This document shows positions 9,179 to 21,173 of a stretch of DNA of 64,000 nucleotides, in pieces (position 1 is the first letter of the stretch; the number at the start of each line of letters is the position of its first letter). The position numbers and the translations under genes are program-made. The notes beneath the pieces were generated by a model, which had not been told where the DNA came from, did not search any database, and saw only the letters and a program-made list of their open reading frames with translations. Source of the stretch: Cornus controversa (lineage: Eukaryota > Streptophyta > Magnoliopsida > Cornales > Cornaceae); assembly GCA_026545225.1 (NCBI GenBank), contig CM048849.1:44602336-44666335 (forward strand). The letters are read 5' to 3'.

Positions 9179-10994
9179 TGTTGAAAAATAGTGTCTAATT
9201 CACACGCACATAATAATAAAATTGGAAGAGAAAATGAAAGGAGGAACTCTTGGAAGATACTTTATTTCTCACTTTTTTTTGGTACAAAACATTACATTAT
9301 ATAGGCTTCAAAACAAATATGTGTTCGATGTGCAAAATATGATAAAATATTATGTGTTAGTGTCGTTGTTGTTTTACACTTCGACAAAAGAGAATTTATA
9401 AAAATCTAAAAATATTCTACTAAAATTAGTAAAGCGACGAGTAGGGGTCAAACCCATAGAGACTGCATTAGTTTTGTATTAAGCTATCAAGACATTTTCT
9501 AATTTAATTCAAAGAGAATTTGTTTTATTTTTAAATGAAGGTGTTGAAATTAAATGACATAAATAAATGATAGATACTGGAGAGAGAGAAAGAGTCCTAG
9601 GAATTGACTTCAGCACTAACCTCTCACAATGATATACTGTACTAATTTGGGACGTCTAATCTATGCATTCAGAAAAGAATGGCTATAATCCCAATTCAAT
9701 TCTATCAAGAGGATTCGTGCAACATACAATTAAGCATAACTCGTATTCGCTTAGCATGGCATATACATTTGACTAACTAATGATGTGATAGCCCATCTTC
9801 ACTTAGTACGAATTATCAAAACTCTAAATTGAATGATTAGTGAAAACTATTGTATAACCTGTTTTAACAAAATCACAGAAATTAAAAAGAACCAAACCCT
9901 AATCATTGCAAACTTATGTTCATTCTACAAGAACAATAGTAAATATACAATGAAATAATCCATTCAAATTAAAACCAACAACACAGCTATTGTTTATGTC
10001 TTGGTTATATAATCAATGTACAAATTAAATCATCCCCAAATTAATTTATAATTTACAACATTGAAAGATAAGTTAGGGTTATGCCACTTCCCTGGAATGC
10101 TACTTAGCCGCTCATGATCGGAGGTCCAGGCTTAAATGATGATGAAATCATCATCTTCTTGCCCATAATCGTCATGAATTGGCTTTGTATATCTCTTTGT
10201 GTTCTCCATTCTAGAAGTAGTACCTGCACCCAAAAAGTGGCACTTGCACCCAAAAAGTGGCACCTGCGCAAATGGGGTAGAAAGGTGTTATAAACATTCG
10301 CTTTAAGAAATTTTTGTGAAATATGAAAATGTACAGAATTGAATTTTCTTCAACCCACTCAAAGTTTTGGCTGTTTTGACAATCTAGTATGGAGTTATGG
10401 TCTGAATACCAAAATAGGTCCAGAACTTTCTAGGCCTGAATTGGCCTAGTCTTCAATGTGAATAGGCCCATACTCCTTTTCTTCATTTAAATTCATTTCT
10501 GGCCTATTTCTTCAGTCTATTTAATTTGGATCTTGAATATAAACATATCACATGGGTCAAGCTTCATCTTCCTACTAAAATAGCACCATCTGTAACCTGG
10601 TTGCACCATTATTAATCAGAATTACCCTTAATCACCTGAAATAATGAAAAGATTAAAATTATTAATAAAAATATTAAATAAATATTACTAAGACACTAAT
10701 TCATATAATTTTAGGCGCATTGAATGTGCAACATTTATTACTTATCAATATGTAAGACTTATATGTATATGTCATTACACCCACTAACATAACATTAACT
10801 CTCATGTCTTCCACTTCACTAACACAACTTAACTTTCATGTCTTTCGATAGCTCTACTAACACAGCTTTCCCATGTCTCCCACTAGCACAATAATAGCTC
10901 CACTAGTACAACTTAACTTCTATGTCTTTCACTAGCACAATAATAGCTCTACTAACATAATAACAATTTATTTAATCAAGTTTAATTTCTAATA
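9179..10994 (-). repeat. 5' LTR of the first Copia element, split by a 1.4-kb insertion
   Basis: The outer parts, 9179-9321 and 10753-10994, match the 3' LTR at 7158-7541. The middle, 9322-10747, is a foreign insertion with its own target duplication. Confidence 0.9.
9322..10747. mobile_element. Solo LTR-like insertion nested in the Copia 5' LTR
   Basis: The 1426-bp block has TG...CA ends (TGTTCGATGTGCAAAATATG at the left, ACATTTATTACTTATCA at the right) and an exact 5-bp duplication ATATG at 9317-9321 and 10748-10752. It has no coding frame. Comparison with the uninterrupted LTR at 7158-7541 confirms the empty site. A solo LTR left by recombination is the simplest reading; the orientation and family are unknown. 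A 28-bp phrase GCACCCAAAAAGTGGCAC is repeated near 10230. Confidence 0.85.
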
Positions 10995-10999
10995 TAGAG

Positions 11000-11360
11000 G
11001 CTCAAATACCAAACAAAAGATCAATTGGCAAAAGCCTAAGCCCAGGCCCAGTTTAAATAACCAATTTGAACCAAACCTAAATTACATGACCATCATCTAA
11101 GTCATTTGATTTCGGCAGATCATATATCATGGAGAAGAGCCATCGGTGTCATCATCATGCCCGTTTGGTGGTCTCGGTGGTGGACAAAGGATACCAGATG
11201 GAAGATCCCAATCACAGGCGATTCTTCTAAAGTTTGGAAAGTCAATTGGAGAGCAGGACAACATCTTGAGCCTTATAGAGTCAATTGTTCTCTAGAGAAC
11301 AGTCAAAGAAGAAAGTCATTTCCCTTAAGAGATCCTACGATTTCTCTCTCTCTATACATT
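11000..11360. other. Short stretch without a supported gene
   Basis: It contains an open plus-strand frame of 116 codons (11106-11456) with no recognisable domain. It lies between a Copia element and a LINE fragment and is more likely transposon debris than a gene. Confidence 0.4.
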
Positions 11361-12545
11361 GTAAACTACTACAGCAAGCGAAAGCTTACAAACTCTATAA
11401 CTATTAGCTCGCCCCTTCCAATGCTAACCTGTCCAATTAAGGAGTGTAGACCATGACGAGTGTTGGATGTGGAAGTTGTAACATTTTTGTAGAAATGCCC
11501 AAATGGGAGTAGTGAATGAGCATTGGAAGAATAAGTGGTCGTGGGACTCAGTTTGCAAACCAAAGCATGAACAATATTTCGAGATGGAAGGTCGAGACCA
11601 AATTATGTGAGGCCAAGGTAAAGATGGGTGAATATTGATTGTCTTTAGAGTTTGTGCAAGAGAGAACTTCCCATTTGTAGAAGAAATCCATATGAAGCTG
11701 TCATTCCTGCTGGAGCAAGGTATGGGAAGTGAAGAAGTGTTGAAGTAATTGTCGAAGGGAATGACCAAGATGAGCCTATAATGAAGGTGCCAAGAGATGT
11801 TCTATTATCAAAGGCAGAGTCATTGAATTCTTGGGAAGAGACTATGTTGACAAGTGGCCCAAGTGAAGACCAACTTTCAAACCAAAAATTAAAATTAATA
11901 TCGTTCCTAATTTCAAGCTTAACAAGAGGTTTGACAGCCGATCTGAGTTGGAGAAGCTTCCTCCAATTCCAAGAATATTACCAAGCGATGCTACATTCCC
12001 AAATGTTAGCTGTTTCAGAACTGCACATTTATGCCATAAATGAAGGTTTGGTATCCCAAGACCTTCAGCCTTCTTTGGTAAGCACATTATTGACCATGCC
12101 ACTTTGGCTTTATTCTTTTTGAGTTCAGGCCCAGACCATAGAAAAGGTCTGAAAATACTTGTAAGCTTAGTTAGGACTTAGTTAGGGAGGATGAATTTGA
12201 AACTCCAGTACATATGAGTGCTAAAAAGGACAGCTCTAATGAGTTGCAACCTCCTTGCAAATGAGAGAGCCTTACTCGTCTAGTGAGAAATTCTCTCACT
12301 GATTTTCTCAATTAGTAAATTGGAATCAACAGACTTTAATCTAGTAGAAACTAAAGGTACCCCCATAAACCACAAAGGGATAATCCCTTTTGAAATCCAA
12401 TTAAGATTATGACTTGTGATTCCAAAAGAACATTCACACTAGATAAGAAGATATGGCTTTTGCTGTGGTTAATTTGGAGACCAGAAATGGATGAGAAATG
12501 ATCAATTGTAGATTTAAGAATTTTGATAAAAGGAAGACTGCCATG
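11360..12545 (-). mobile_element. 5'-truncated LINE fragment (RT C-terminus and zf-RVT)
   Basis: Minus-strand frames 12351-12551 (SGLQINHSKSHIFL, the segment after the RT catalytic motif), 11842-12102 (GLGIPNLHLWHKCAVLKQL) and 11424-11768 (a zf-RVT-like C-x-x-C/H region with HDHLFFQCSF) are the C-terminal third of a plant L1-type ORF2, in the right order but in different frames. The 5' part is missing beyond 12545, where an LTR-like sequence begins. Confidence 0.85.
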
Positions 12546-13190
12546 TGTCACATCCCACTAACTTACAAGAGGGAGTTTTGGCCACTCAGGCGCAACGCGG
12601 GTGCTGAGCAGGACGCTATTTGGCATCTACATGACATGAAAATAGTAAAGTTTCAAATTATTCCAGAAATGTCTAGAGAAGTGTGAAATATTCTAGAGAG
12701 ATGTGAAAGATTGTAGAGTGTTCCAGATATTTAAAGAAGTATAGTGAAATTTTTAGAGATTTCTAGAACAGTGTAAATAATTGTAGTATAATGTAGTAGG
12801 ATGTACAATATTCTAAATAATTGTAGAGAGATGTGGAGTTGTAAATATTTTTGTAAAGACTTCCAGATGCAAAATTTTAGCCATAGATTTAAATGCATCC
12901 TAGTCGTCCATTAGGGAGGTGGATGCCTATATAAAGGGGTATGAGATCATTTGTAAATAAACAAGTACTCGAGCACAGGAGTTAGGCTGACTAAGGCATC
13001 CATTTATATAGGGTAAAGAATCTCTTTTTCTCTCCGTTGACAAATCCTTGCATAATTTGTTAACTACTTTCACTTTTTCGTTACACAAAACTTAATAAAA
13101 GGGCACGTGTAATTTCACGACATAATTTCATAGCATGATTTTTAATTTTGGGGTGAAATTTTGATGGTTGGAAAGTTCAAAACCCTAACA
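12546..13190. mobile_element. Probable solo LTR (TGTCACATCCC...CCCTAACA)
   Basis: The 645-bp block starts TGTCACATCCCACTAAC, a common start of plant Ty3/gypsy LTRs, and ends AAACCCTAACA. It contains a TATA-like CCTATATAAAGGGG near 12928 and an ATAAAC stretch downstream, consistent with LTR promoter and poly(A) signals in plus orientation. No matching target duplication was found (CCATG against AGATA), so the boundaries or integrity are uncertain. Confidence 0.55.
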
Positions 13191-13199
13191 AGATATATA

Positions 13200-13799
13200 T
13201 ATATATATACCCACATAACTACGCAATTATGAGTTTAGTTCACGAGCTCGTTGAAACAAAAAACAAGTTTAGGAACCCATTTTTTTCATTAAAAAAGAGG
13301 ATGTCTCAGTTCATGAACTTTCCCCTTCATTCCCGTTCTATTCTATATGTTTATGCTGCATTTTTTGATTATTTCTTTAATCTTTTTACTATATATATAC
13401 TATTGTATGTCTGTGTTTACGACAGTATCATGCATTCGAAATAATGACTCAGAATCCTGATTGTTAGATGGCTAAAGAGAGTGATTTTAGACCGTAAATA
13501 TATTTTATGTTGTGTTTGACTACGTTACAAGTAATTAAGAAGTAGAATATGTATAGAAGATGTATAAAATATATATGACCGAGTGATGTGCTTTTGTATA
13601 TGCAGGTGCACCATAACAACCATGTGAGGTTCTTTGCCCATCACATGATCAAGATTCAAGGGCTTTGTGGTCACATTATCCAACATCTCCCATTTGGCCA
13701 TTAAGCCAAAATGAGGTCAATCATTTCTTAGACCCATAGAAAACATGGCTTTTGAAATCTTCACCACATATCGATTTTGTCAAAGTGTCTGCAACCAAT
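13200..13799 (-). mobile_element. 3' end of the second Copia element (last codons, polypurine tract and part of LTR)
   Basis: Minus-strand translation of 13799-13721 gives ADTLTKSICGEDFKSH... ending SKK and a stop, the typical C-terminus of Copia polyproteins (ADxLTK). Downstream lies the purine tract AAATGGGAGA (13686-13695 on the complement) and then TGTTGGATAATGTGACC, the likely start of the LTR at 13685. The outer limit of this LTR is not resolved. The rest of the element lies beyond the LINE, from 20207 on. Confidence 0.75.
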
Positions 13800-14229
13800 T
13801 TTTTTTTTTGATAATGTAAATTGTATATTGAAGATAAGGAGTACAAACAAAAGTTACAACAAAGTTCATTGGAACAAAACAGTGAGTCCATGGATTAAGT
13901 GAGAGAAAAAACAATTAGAAAGTATGAAAAAAAAAATCATCAATGGAGCATAGTGGAGAAGTAGCATCATGGCATCGTTAGCATCCTAGAAAGAGATGTA
14001 TCTGCAGAGGGGATTGGGATTAAATAGAAACTTAGCATAATCTTTGCTTCACTTAGTTTCCAATTCTATGGTCTGGTCGCTTTCTTGGAGGCCTGATAGA
14101 GGAGCTTGGGAGATGCCATGTGCTACTAGAGCTCTTGTTAATCTGCTTTCTCTAAAGGAGCAACTTAGAAGCCTCAATTTGATGATTTCGGTGATAGAAT
14201 TGATAGTGATCAAAGCTATTGAAGATCTA

Positions 14230-17200
14230 TCATTGTAGGTTCTCAAATTTTTTTTTCTTTCCAAATGAAGTATATACAAGCAGCCATGATAAGTCTGTGT
14301 GAGAGGAACAGTTGAACAAATCTGGCCAAAAGGAAGTTGGGCAATGGAAGTTGAATAGATTTTGATAATGGTTCCATATTATAAAGCTGAAGCTACACTG
14401 GAAGAACAAATGGCTATGGGATTCTGCAGCTACAAGGCAAAGACAGTAGGCATTAGGTGTAGTGTTCTTGGACATGTAAGGATTGTCAAGTGTTGATAGT
14501 CTGCCAAGTGCAGCAAGCCATAAAATAAAATTATGTCTGGATATTTGAGGGTTAGTCCATATCAAATGTATCCAACTCAGAGATGAAGATGGAGGGGAGA
14601 TAGTTTCCAAAGTAAGTTGAAGTGAAAATGATTTCAGGTTAATCTATAGGAAGGAATTAGGATGATTTATGTTGATTGATGGTAGGGATGATGTGTTTCT
14701 GAGTTCAGGCAGCATCTTTTGGAGATTTGAAGGTATAGACCAGTGATCCTCATTCATTAATGAGCATACTTTGGCATATCTTCCTATTACAGTACTGAGA
14801 GTGATTGAGTGGGAAACCTTCCTTTCTAGAGGACCACACTCAAACCAAGAATCAAACCAAAGGGAGGTGGCTTTCCCATTACCAATTTGGACAGATAAAA
14901 GTGGCCTTGCCAATTCTCTCAGCTGGAGAAGTTTCCTTAATGACTATCAACAGTTGGATGGGAGTTTAATCTCCCAAAAGCTCTTATCCTTCAGGATGAT
15001 AGATTGTATCCATATAGCCTATAAATTTCTTAGATTCTCGAATAGAGACCATATATGCTTGGTCATGGCAGCTCTATTGAGTGAAGAAAGTGAGGAAAGG
15101 CTAAGTCCTCCACTAAATTTTGGAGTGCATACCTTAACCCATGTAACCTTACAGTATCTCAATGAGCTCTCATTATATGACCATAAGAATGTTTTGAAGA
15201 GTGAGTTGATTTTTGCAGTCACTTTTTGGGTAAAAGGAAGATGTTCATCCAGTATAGCTGCATATATAAAGGACTAATTTATAAAGTTTGACTTTACCAG
15301 CATATGAAAGACTTTTTCTAGTCCAATGAGAAATTATGCTTGAGATTTTATCAATTAAAAAATTACAGTCATTGGATGAAAGAGTTGAGGAGATTAATGG
15401 AACACCCAGGTAAGTGAAAGGCACTGTCCCAATGTTAAAGTGTAGCAAGTCTATAATAGTTTGTTGTGTTGCAACAAGAATACTAGAAAAGTATACATGA
15501 CTTTTCAAAGAATTGGCAGATAATCCTGATAATGAGCAAAAAATGTCAAATCCCTCTTTAAGAACCTTTATTGCAGGAATGCTACCATGGCTGAAGAGAA
15601 GGAGGTCATCAGCAAAGATGAGATGGGTTAGAGTAATTGGTTGACATCTCTAGTGCTAGAAAAAGTTTGGGTTGTTAAAGGTTTGCTTATTAAGGATGAG
15701 AGAAAGGACTTCCATTGCTATGATAAAAAGATAAGGTGATAAAGGATCACCTTGTCGAATCCCTCTAGAGCTCTTGAAAAATTCATGACTTTCTCTATTC
15801 AGTGAGATAGAGAAGGTTGGTGTAGTGATGCAGAGTTCAATCCATTTTATGAAAATAATGGGAAATCCTGTCAGTTTGAGGCATTCCAAAATGAAGTCCT
15901 AACCAAGGTTATCAAAGGCCTTTTTCAGATCAATTTTGATTGCACATCTGGGGGATGGAATGCTTATAATAACCTCTGAAAAGTTCCTGAGCTAAGAAGA
16001 TGTTATCTACAATCCTTATTAACTTGATGAAAGCAGATTGTGATTGATTGATGAAAGAACAGAGAATAGGTTTGATCTTGTTAGTAAGGAGTTTAGAAAT
16101 GCATTTATATAGAGTGTTACAACAAGAAATTGGTTTGAAGTCATGCACTGTAGAAGCATTATGAATCTTGGGAACAAGGGAGATCAAAGTGGAATTAATT
16201 TGCTTAAGCATTTTACCTGAAGCAAAGAAGTCATTGATAGCCCATGTTACATCTGGACAAATCAGGGACCAACTTTTCTTAAAGAGAAAGGATGAGTAGC
16301 CATCTGGTCCTAGTGATTTTTCATTGCCAAAGGAGAACAACATTGTTGAATTTCCAAATCAGTTGGGATAGTGGTCAACAATTGGTGATATGAAGGGGAA
16401 ATGGGGGTTGTTATAAACTGGAATAACAATTGAGTTCCAGGAAAGGGAGGTAATGATCCCATAAGGGAATGAAAATGGGATAAGAAGACTTGAATAATAT
16501 TATCCTTATCAGAAATTGTGGCATCATTTGTTAAAGAAATAATTTTGTTCATGTTTTGTCTGCTCTTAGTTATTTTGAAGAGAAAATAGGTGTTTTGATC
16601 ACCAGCAGAAAGCCATTTGACTCTTGCTTTTTGTTTCTAAAACTTTTCTTCACAGAGACTAAGGTGTGAATAGGATTGAAGAAGATATTTTTCAAGGGTT
16701 CGAAGGTTGTGGTCAGTGAAATTTTGATCAAGCATGGTTTGACAAGTAAAGAGTTCAGACTTACATGATTGAACTTTAAGTGAAATGTCATTGTAATCAT
16801 GCTTGTTCCGGTTCTTGAGCAAAGGTTTAAGAGCTTTCAACTTCTGTGTGATTAAGAACATTGGCGAGACTAAGATGGGAATGTTCCAAGCTTGTTCAAC
16901 TATAGAAAAGAAAGCAGGATTAGAAGCCAGGAAATTAAAGAATTTGAAGGGCAGTTTCCTTGTAGGTGCAAGGACACCTAGGTTTACAAAGGCTAGACAA
17001 TGGTTAGAAATGGATTGTGGAAGACAATTGCATTTGGAATTAGGAAAAATGGAATGCTAGAAATGGTTAACAATTGCTCTATCAAGCTTTCTAGTTATAT
17101 TAGCAATGCCAAAGCTTTGATTAGACCAGGTGAAGAACATACCTATGAAGTTGAGATCATCAAGGCCAATGTGGTTAAAACATTCTTTAAAATTAAAGAA

Positions 17201-17591
17201 TGGGATTCGAGGTTTTGCCAAAGACTTTGTCTGCCCACTCGAGAGTTTAGTCCATAGATGAAGGATGTATGGAAGAGAGTTTTGATGGTTAAGTCTCTGA
17301 TAAGGCAGTGGATAGCTTAATCAGTTTCTTGAAGAACTTAGATGGAGAAAAGAGTAGTGTTGCAGAGAATCTATATCATTCCTCTCATAGAGCAATTGTA
17401 ATTATGAGTAATTGTCCACAAGTGATTATTGTACCCAACCATTGATTTGAAAATCCCATCCATATGTGCACTTTGTATTTAGTTTCAAGAATTGAAATAA
17501 TACCAATCTTCTGTTCAAACAGAAATTTCTTAATCTCAATTTGCTTAAAAGGGGAATTGAGACCCTTTATGTTCCAGCTTGAAAGGGTCAT
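14230..17591 (-). pseudogene. LINE ORF2: endonuclease-reverse transcriptase
   Basis: From 17591 the endonuclease start MTLSSWNIKGLNSP is readable (EEP fold, the nickase for target-primed reverse transcription). Linker and RT finger regions follow at 16861-15930 (ISCCNTLYKCISKLLTNKIKP, NQSQSAFI). RT palm motifs RGIRQGDPLSPYLF are at 15889-15656, and a FADDLLLF-like motif lies just below it near 15610. RT thumb segments at 15508-15245 and a zf-RVT region at 14610-14230 (HSHLFFQCSF) complete it. At least seven frame or stop changes separate the segments, so no functional enzyme is encoded. Confidence 0.9.
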
Positions 17592-17704
17592 TTGGAGTGT
17601 GATTGAAAATTAATCAGACCCCTAAACCCCTTAAGAGTACACTTTGGCAGCTAACATTGGACTTTTCCTTTCCCTTTTTCTTTTCCTTTTCCTTTAATAT
17701 AAGA

Positions 17705-20092
17705 CTATTTTGAGGAATTTTTTAAGGGATGCTTGATCCTTTGTTTCTTGCAGCAAGATTGGATACCAATGGATGAGAAGGTTGAATCAGCCTCAAAGCT
17801 ACTTTCTTGGATAGAATCATCATCTAAATCCAGAGAAGTATAATCATCATGGATATAGTTTTCAACAACATCATTAAGATGATCATCATCCTTGCTTTCA
17901 TGAACAGGGAAGTTGTCGTTGAGTTCAGAAAGAGCATTGAATTTGTTGACAAGCAATGGTGGATTGGTAGGTGAGTTAGTTTGGTATAAAGAAGAGTTAG
18001 TGGGAGAATGTGGGTGAGATTGTGTAGGGAATTTATTATGGTGGGGTAACAAGTTAACAACAAGGTTAATGGATGTGAATGTATCAGAAGGTTTAGATGT
18101 TGAAGGTGGCAAATCATGATTGTGGTGTGATGATACAAAAGAGGTTGTGGGAAGGAGTTCAGAAGGTGCAGAGGGAAGCAGTGTGGGTATGTCTTGGGCT
18201 TTTAAGGATGGTGGAGATAATCTCTAGTTGTTGTTAAGTGATACAGCAGGGTTGGGCATGTGATAATCATAGACTGTGGGGGGGTGGTGTTTGTGATTAC
18301 CCGAGTAAGGATTTCTAGTTATCATAGTCCAGTCCTAATTTGGCAGTGGAGAGTTGTGAGTTGTGTTCAAAGGAGGTTACAAGGTTAAAGTTTGTATAGA
18401 TGGGCAATCAGCAAAAATGTGATTGAAGCTTTTACAGTGTGAACACGAGAAAGGCTTCCAAGGGTAATCAACATTTATTTGGATTAGTATCCTATTTCCA
18501 GGGTTGAGAAGAAAGAAGTCAGGGAGGGTTGAAGATGAATCAATCTCAACACAAGTCTTAGCAAAATCAATTCGTTTGAGCTTTAGGGTCATCTGGTCAG
18601 TATAAAATGGTTTGGCAATTGCACTAGCTATGTAGTTGAGGCTAGTGTAAGTCCAGAATTGTAGTGGAATGCTATAGAGTTTGACCCAAATAGGAATTCT
18701 ACTTGGGGGAGACTCATGAAGGTGGATTTCAGTGGCCATTTGCATAGGCTTACAATCTTATTTGCAATAATCCATGGACGCTCAAGGAGGATGGCATTAG
18801 CTGAGGAAGGGGTATCAAACTTGAAGAGAAAAAAATCATTAGTGTTTGAGATAACTTCCACTAGTCCTCTCTTGTTCCATAGTTTGAGAGCATTGGAATG
18901 GACATCTTTAAAAGATGGTTTGGTGTTGAAGAAGTGGCTAACTAAAGTGGTATTCCAAAGATGAATACCTTCCATTAAAACTTCAGGTGGTGGTTCGACC
19001 AGAGGGACACCATTAGAGGTTGAGGGTTGGTAGAATCCAAAACCATTGGTGAAGGGTTGTGAGCTTTCTTTCTGCCAGATTGATTGGTTGTGGGCCTTGG
19101 GATGGTTGACTGTATCAGTGGGTAAGGTGTTTTGCAGCAGAAGACCAGGAAAAACAGATGAGATGTGACCAGGGAAAGTAACAGGATAGGTGACGTGATT
19201 TGGTTTGGTAGGTTAATTCAAATTTGAATTCTGTAAAGAAAAGTCAACACGCGAGTGGGTAGCACGCATGGGGATGGATGAGGGACTGTGCTCATCAACA
19301 ATGACAAGATGAGTTAGAAGAGACTACTGGCGATTTTGAGCATTAGTGGAAGGGATGAATTGGGGTTTAGTTGGTGACATAGCAGAGAGTGGGATGTTCA
19401 AGCTACCAATCAGCATAGAGTTTGATGACTGTTTGTTGAGGATAATATTCTAATTGCAGAGAATCAATTTGGGTATCTTTCATTGCTTTGGTGAGAAGGG
19501 GCCTCACAACATTCGAGGGGGCATAAGCCAGTCTACCAAGTAGAGTTGGCTCTTTTGGTGAACATATGGTGGATGAAGTCGTTCTAAAATCGGTAGTGAC
19601 TAGTTTGGTGTTGCAGGGAGTAGAGAATGTTCTCTTGAATTCTAGGAGTTTATCAGCTTCATCCTTTGTGGTAGCAAGTTGCTTTCGTAGTTCATCATTG
19701 GCAAGGATGAGTTGTGCCTTATCCGCATCCATGAGAGAAGGGTGAAGTCCCTCTGGGAGTATAATGATATCAGAGAGTTCTTGTTGGTTGGGGTTGAGTT
19801 GGGAATCATTTTGCAGAGTATATAATATTTTAGCAAAGGAAGACGTAGAAATGCCAAAGTGATGGATAAAGCTGGGGTTGGGGTTGGGATTGGGGTTGGT
19901 AGAAGGATGCGTAGGGGGTTTAGAGGACAAAGATTTAAATTGTGGTTGCTGTGGTAGACAGATATCAAATAATTTAAGAGATGAAGTTCGTTGTTTGTTG
20001 AGATTCTGTGGACTATGCTTGGTTGAAAAAGTTGTGGATGGCTTTGGAATGATGTGAGGCAGGTGAAGAAAAGGAGAGGCTTTTTTCTCCAT
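17705..20092 (-). pseudogene. LINE ORF1: RNA-binding protein, broken
   Basis: The frame starting at 20092 (MEKKASPFLHLPHIIPKPS) opens ORF1. The segment 18975-18628 resembles DUF4283 (WNTTLVSHFF, LERPWIIANKIVSL). The segment 18745-18377 continues with GIPIWVKL-like spacing and a CCHC zinc knuckle (FSCSHCKSFNHIFADCP). The acidic, serine-rich C-terminal part is 18112-17705. The parts lie in different frames. ORF1 of plant L1 elements binds the element RNA. Confidence 0.85.
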
Positions 20093-20206
20093 GCCTTTGC
20101 CTACTGTTGCTATGTTTCATGCATTGCTTGCTTTGGATATCACCAAAGAAAGCCAAGAAAGAGAAGGGTGATACCTCCGCCTCCTGATCTTCTTCTCTCC
20201 AGCTCT

Positions 20207-20978
20207 CTAAGAGGATAGTTGGAACATTCTCGACAAATACTTCTTCTTTTGCATCATGTCTATGATGTACTGATATTGTTTTCTTTTTGGTCCAACTTCA
20301 TCCTTTTTAATTGTTGCAATAGCTGCTTGATTGTCACATATGATTTTGATCTTGATGTCGGTTATTTCATCCATTCTTAAATTTTGTAAAAATCTTTTTA
20401 TCCAGACAACTTCAGTGGCAACCATACTACATGCCACAAATTCAGCTTCGATTGTATAACAGACTACACATGTTTGCTTTTTGCTAACCCAATAGATTCC
20501 TTCACCTCCCAAAACAAATACATATCCAGAAGTTAATTTTCTATCATCTTGATCACCTGCAAAATCATTGGGTTGATAAGTTAGTTTATAATCTTTTGTT
20601 TCTTGTATATATCTAAGTATCATGTTAACAACTAACCAATGAGGAGTGCCTTGATCACTTTGAAATCTACTAACATAACTTAAATCTGGCCTAGTACATA
20701 ACATTGCATACATTAAACTTCCAACAACTTAGAGTATTTTTCATTTCTTTCTTATCTTTTTCATCCATAGGGGCCATTTTCTTGGACAATTTTATTCCTT
20801 TATGAATAGGCACATCTACCGCTTTAGATGTTTTCATTTTAAATCTTTTCAATATTTTATTTAAATAAGCTTCTTGTGAGAGACTAAAAATTTCTTGTCT
20901 CCTATCTCTTATAATTTTAATTCCTAGCACAAATAAAGCTTCACCCATTTCTTTCATTTCGAATTTAAACTTAGTCAA
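20207..20978 (-). pseudogene. Copia RT C-terminus and RNase H
   Basis: The frame 20978-20691 has FKFEMKEMGEALFVLGIKI and IPMHKG-like spacing of Copia RT. The frame 20713-20207 has CTRPDLSYVSRFQS, DRKLTSGYVF, EAEFVACSMVATE and the IKIICDNQAAI segment of RNase H. At the low-coordinate end the frame that would read KEEVFVENVPTIL breaks off where the LINE begins. Confidence 0.9.
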
Positions 20979-21173
20979 TGTTTTGTGTTGTTTAGCACTT
21001 GCATGTCATTTGAAGCTAATAAAATAGAGTAATGATAGGAGAACCGAAGGTAATCCTCGAACGAGTTACCGAACATGACGTGGCTTGAACACATCGATTT
21101 TTAAAATCCCAAGCGTTTGTCCTAAAAATAAAAAAATAAAATAAAATAAAAATTGCTTGAAGATGAAGATAGT

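Larger units (their letters stand above)
7158..10994 (-). mobile_element. Copia LTR retrotransposon, internally deleted, with TAGAG target duplication
   Basis: The element on the minus strand has a 3' LTR at 7158-7541, RNase H and RT remnants, a gag start, a primer-binding site next to 9178, and a 5' LTR from 9179 to 10994 that is split by another insertion. The 5-bp duplication TAGAG lies at 7153-7157 and 10995-10999. The region between gag and RT (protease, integrase) is deleted and the RT is broken into frames, so the element is dead. Confidence 0.92.
13800..20206 (-). mobile_element. Nearly full-length LINE (L1 type), decayed
   Basis: The 6.4-kb minus-strand element ends in a poly(A) tail (poly T at 13800-13811, preceded on its strand by TTATC). 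It has ORF1 with a DUF4283-like region and a zinc knuckle, then ORF2 with endonuclease, RT (RQGDPLSPYLF and FADDLLLF motifs) and a C-terminal zf-RVT region. Both ORFs are broken by stops and frameshifts. It sits in the last codons of a Copia polyprotein, whose two halves flank it. Confidence 0.93.

Noticed and set aside
12546..13190. A solo LTR with certain boundaries
   Set aside because: Flanking pentamers do not match, so it is reported only as probable.
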